This document shows, in pieces, positions 6,603 through 8,267 of a DNA stretch of 8,267 nucleotides. Each line of letters opens with the position of its first letter. Position 1 is the stretch's first letter. The notes under the pieces are model-generated. The model had not been told where the DNA came from, ran no database searches, and was given only the letters and a program-made list of their open reading frames with translations. This DNA comes from SG8-41 sp035649495 (lineage in GTDB: Bacteria; Pseudomonadota; Gammaproteobacteria; Burkholderiales; SG8-41). The translations under genes and the position numbers were made by a program. The DNA lies in NCBI GenBank assembly GCA_035649495.1, contig DASRJL010000039.1:1-8267 (forward strand). Direction: 5' to 3'.

Positions 6603-7748
6603 CTAGATTCTCGACTTGAGCCAGGCGCAAATCGTCTCCGTGATCTCGGACGCATCCCTTCCCGGCGTGCGTCCCATGTGGCCGCCCTCGGGATAGATGC
6701 GCGCTTCCTTGGGGCTGCCGTGCTCCATCAGGAGATAGATGTCCTGTACCGGCGCCTGGTCGTCGAGCTTGCCGTTGACGCCGAGTATCGCCGCAGAGGG
6801 TTGGTCGAGCAGGCCCATGTCTTTCAACGACAGCTTCGGCGCGGCCTCGAGGAATTCCTCCAGCGTCTTCACGCCCATCGCGGAGCTGCGCGCCTCGAAC
6901 AGGCTCGCCGGGCCGAACAGGTAGGTCGACGCGGTCTTGGTAAGGGCGGGTGTAAGCCACTCGCGCTGGAATCCGTAGTGGACGTTGCTGCCGTGGAAGA
7001 CCGCGGCCTTGACGCGCTTCGCTTCCTTGTACGCGAGCCGCGCCGCCCAGTAGCCGCCGAAGCTGCCGCCCCAGACGCCGATGCGGCTGCCATCGATGTT
7101 CGTGCGGCTCAAGAGGTAGTCGATCGCCGCGGAGTAGGTGCGCTCGGCGCGGGGATCGGTGAACTTCAGGGGATGCTCGCCCACGCCCGGCATGTCCACC
7201 GTGAAGGTCGCGAGACCGAGGCCGTGCAGGACCGCGTTAGCGTGCTGCCGGTTCTCCTTCCACATGTCCACGCCGCCCCAGTGCATGACGACGGGCGGTT
7301 TCGCGACCCCCTTCGGAACCTGGAGGTAGCCGGTCAGCTTCAGCTCGTCGCACGGGTACTCGGCGACTTGCAGCGGCGGATCGAAATATTTCGCCGCCTT
7401 GCGGAAGATTCTCAGGGAGTGGCGATAGGCTTCCTTCTTGCCGGGGGTCGTCGCCGCCGGGTAGCGGCCCAGGCTGCAGTAGTTGAAAGCGAGCATGTAG
7501 ATGTCCGCTATGTCCTTGCCGGCGCCACCCTGCTTCGCGAGCGCATCGGCCTTGCCTTCGTAATCCAGGCCCACAGCGGACCACCGCTCCGCCCAGTGAT
7601 CCTTGTCGAGGCTGGTCAGTCCTCCCACGATCTTTTCCACGTCGATCTTGCGCACGCCTTCGAACGGACTGTGCTGTCCCGCGCGCCGCAGAACTTCCTT
7701 CTTCACCTCGTCGAGCGTGCGCTCACCGGCTTTCGGTGGGGTGTCCAT
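6603..7748 (-). CDS. Alpha/beta hydrolase with helical N-terminal region
   Basis: A 381-residue cytoplasmic hydrolase and the first gene of the operon. Residues 1-125 are mostly helical. The catalytic fold follows, with strand KPPVVMHWGGVDMW (150-163), the nucleophile elbow GVWGGSFGGYW (224-234, Ser229), an acid residue in GKLDDQAP (Asp329 or Asp330) and GGHMGR (His357). The layout of a helical N-terminal part plus an oxyanion region with HWGG resembles the FrsA/esterase group and 2,6-dihydroxypseudooxynicotine hydrolase, which cuts a C-C bond. Ester, lactone or C-C substrates are therefore all possible. The ATG at 7748-7746 has AGGGAG (7762-7757) 8 bases upstream. There is no signal peptide. 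Joint transcription with an FAH-family enzyme and a Bug receptor points to breakdown of an imported organic acid. Family is sure, substrate is not. Confidence 0.88.
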   Translation of the reverse strand: MDTPPKAGERTLDEVKKEVLRRAGQHSPFEGVRKIDVEKIVGGLTSLDKDHWAERWSAVGLDYEGKADALAKQGGAGKDIADIYMLAFNYCSLGRYPAATTPGKKEAYRHSLRIFRKAAKYFDPPLQVAEYPCDELKLTGYLQVPKGVAKPPVVMHWGGVDMWKENRQHANAVLHGLGLATFTVDMPGVGEHPLKFTDPRAERTYSAAIDYLLSRTNIDGSRIGVWGGSFGGYWAARLAYKEAKRVKAAVFHGSNVHYGFQREWLTPALTKTASTYLFGPASLFEARSSAMGVKTLEEFLEAAPKLSLKDMGLLDQPSAAILGVNGKLDDQAPVQDIYLLMEHGSPKEARIYPEGGHMGRTPGRDASEITETICAWLKSRI

Positions 7749-7770
7749 GGTTGGTTCTCCCTGACTGAGA

Positions 7771-7822
7771 GGTGATGATAGGTGGTGATGGGAAATGGTG
7801 ATGCGAGATGGTGATGAGTTGC
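7771..7822. repeat. Four tandem copies of a 13-base direct repeat
   Basis: GGTGATG occurs at 7771, 7784, 7797 and 7810, exactly 13 bases apart. The full units are GGTGATGATAGGT, GGTGATGGGAAAT, GGTGATGCGAGAT and GGTGATGAGTTGC. The first seven bases are invariant and the rest vary. The array lies 22 to 74 bases upstream of the hydrolase start and 56 bases before the third Bug gene, so it sits in a divergent control region. It may be a multi-site operator or a slippage-prone simple repeat. It is not in a convincing coding frame. Confidence 0.8.
7775..7780 (-). promoter_or_regulatory. Candidate -10 element for the hydrolase-FAH-Bug operon
   Basis: Read on the minus strand, 7780-7775 is TATCAT, matching 5 of 6 bases of the -10 consensus. 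It would start transcription near 7768, leaving a leader of about 20 bases that holds the ribosome-binding site. No good -35 is found at the right distance; the best is 3 of 6. It lies inside the first 13-base repeat, so a protein bound to the repeats would cover or flank it. Confidence 0.3.
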
Positions 7823-7862
7823 CCGCGTGCCGTCAAGGGATGGCCGTGCCATGCCGCGGTCG

Positions 7863-7871
7863 TGCTACTGT
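7863..7871 (+). promoter_or_regulatory. Candidate extended -10 of the third Bug gene
   Basis: TGCTACTGT fits the extended -10 layout TGnTANNNT, with 3 of 6 core matches and no convincing -35. If it is used, transcription would start at or very near the ATG at 7878, giving a nearly leaderless message. This agrees with the lack of a good ribosome-binding site there. It is weak evidence by itself. Confidence 0.25.
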
Positions 7872-7877
7872 AGGCCG

Positions 7878-8267
7878 ATGCAGAAAGGCGTCCGTCGATT
7901 TTTCCGTGCAGCGGCCGGCACCGCCGTGGCGCTGGCGGCGGCAGTGGCTGGCGCGCAGCAATACCCGGCCGGGCTGGTCAGGGTGATTACGCCGGGCGTC
8001 CCATTCGGGCTCACCGACATCACCGCGCGGCTCGTCGCATTGAAGGTTGCCGAACCGCTGGGACAGCAGGTTATCGTGCAGAACCGCACGGAGGCCGACG
8101 GTACCGCGGGCACCTCTCTCGTTGCGAGGTCTGCGCCCGACGGCCATACCCTCCTTGTCATCGACGGGAGCCACACGGTCAACGCGCATCTCTTCAGGAC
8201 CCTGGACTACGATGCGGTCGCGGATTTCGCGCCGGTTTCGCTCCTTGCGCGCACGCCGCTCGCTCTC
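7878..8267 (+). CDS. Bug/TctC-family solute-binding protein, N-terminal part
   Basis: The first 130 codons of a third receptor of this family, cut by the right edge; a full protein would have about 320 residues. A basic start (MQKGVRRFFR) and an alanine-rich stretch to about residue 26 form the signal peptide. Family motifs follow: YPAGLVRVITPG (29-40), GLTDITAR (44-51, Asp47), LGQQVIVQNR (61-70), APDGHTLL (86-93) and DFAPVSLLA (about 116-124). The usual R-P-G-A-G-G glycine loop is here R-T-E-A-D-G (70-75), a marked change next to the binding cleft. Only a weak TAGG precedes the ATG. It is divergent from the hydrolase operon and shares the repeat-bearing intergenic region with it, so the two may share a regulator. 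Confidence 0.88.
   Translation, partial: MQKGVRRFFRAAAGTAVALAAAVAGAQQYPAGLVRVITPGVPFGLTDITARLVALKVAEPLGQQVIVQNRTEADGTAGTSLVARSAPDGHTLLVIDGSHTVNAHLFRTLDYDAVADFAPVSLLARTPLAL

Noticed and set aside
6678..7775. A 365-codon plus-strand frame opposite the alpha/beta hydrolase
   Set aside because: It is antisense to a frame with a complete catalytic triad and good ribosome-binding site. The product looks like GC-driven noise.
7771..7822. A short CRISPR array
   Set aside because: The repeat is 7 invariant bases with 6-base remainders. CRISPR repeats and spacers are several times longer, and no cas gene is present.

Overview
The window is GC-rich with strongly GC-biased third codon positions. It carries three separate genes for Bug/TctC-family periplasmic solute-binding proteins, a family that is massively expanded in Burkholderiales and related Betaproteobacteria. 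A betaproteobacterial chromosome is the best guess. No species can be named, and I see no plasmid, phage, transposon, CRISPR, tRNA or rRNA signal.

Layout, left to right. (1) Positions 1-218 are a regulatory stretch with a good sigma70-type promoter, two perfect inverted repeats and a possible divergent gene start running off the left edge. (2) 219-1202 (+) is a complete Bug/TctC protein. (3) 1330-1536 (+) is a CspA-type cold-shock protein with a GTG start, preceded by a strong hairpin and followed by a clear intrinsic terminator. (4) 1771-4692 (+) is a proteostasis operon: a sigma32-like heat-shock promoter, a small heat-shock protein (Hsp20) and, 9 bases later, an ATP-dependent Lon protease. 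(5) 4712-7748 (-), convergent with lon, is a tightly packed three-gene operon. In transcription order it holds an alpha/beta hydrolase with a helical N-terminal region, a fumarylacetoacetate-hydrolase (FAH)-family enzyme and a second Bug/TctC protein. (6) 7749-7877 is a divergent intergenic region with four copies of a 13-base direct repeat. (7) 7878-8267 (+) is the first 130 codons of a third Bug/TctC protein, cut by the window edge.

How it fits together. Hsp20 and Lon form a stress unit in which unfolded protein is held by the chaperone or destroyed by the protease. The csp gene beside it is a separate transcription unit. The minus-strand operon looks like a small uptake-and-breakdown module: the Bug protein would capture an organic acid in the periplasm, and two cytoplasmic enzymes would hydrolyse it or its derivatives. 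No TctA/TctB membrane subunits are present, so the transporter partner must lie elsewhere. The substrate cannot be read from the sequence.

The most interesting items are the hydrolase-FAH-Bug module, the 13-base repeat array in its promoter region, the sigma32-like promoter of hsp20-lon and the inverted repeat placed over the predicted start of transcription of the first Bug gene. I see no evidence here for a wholly new type of system.
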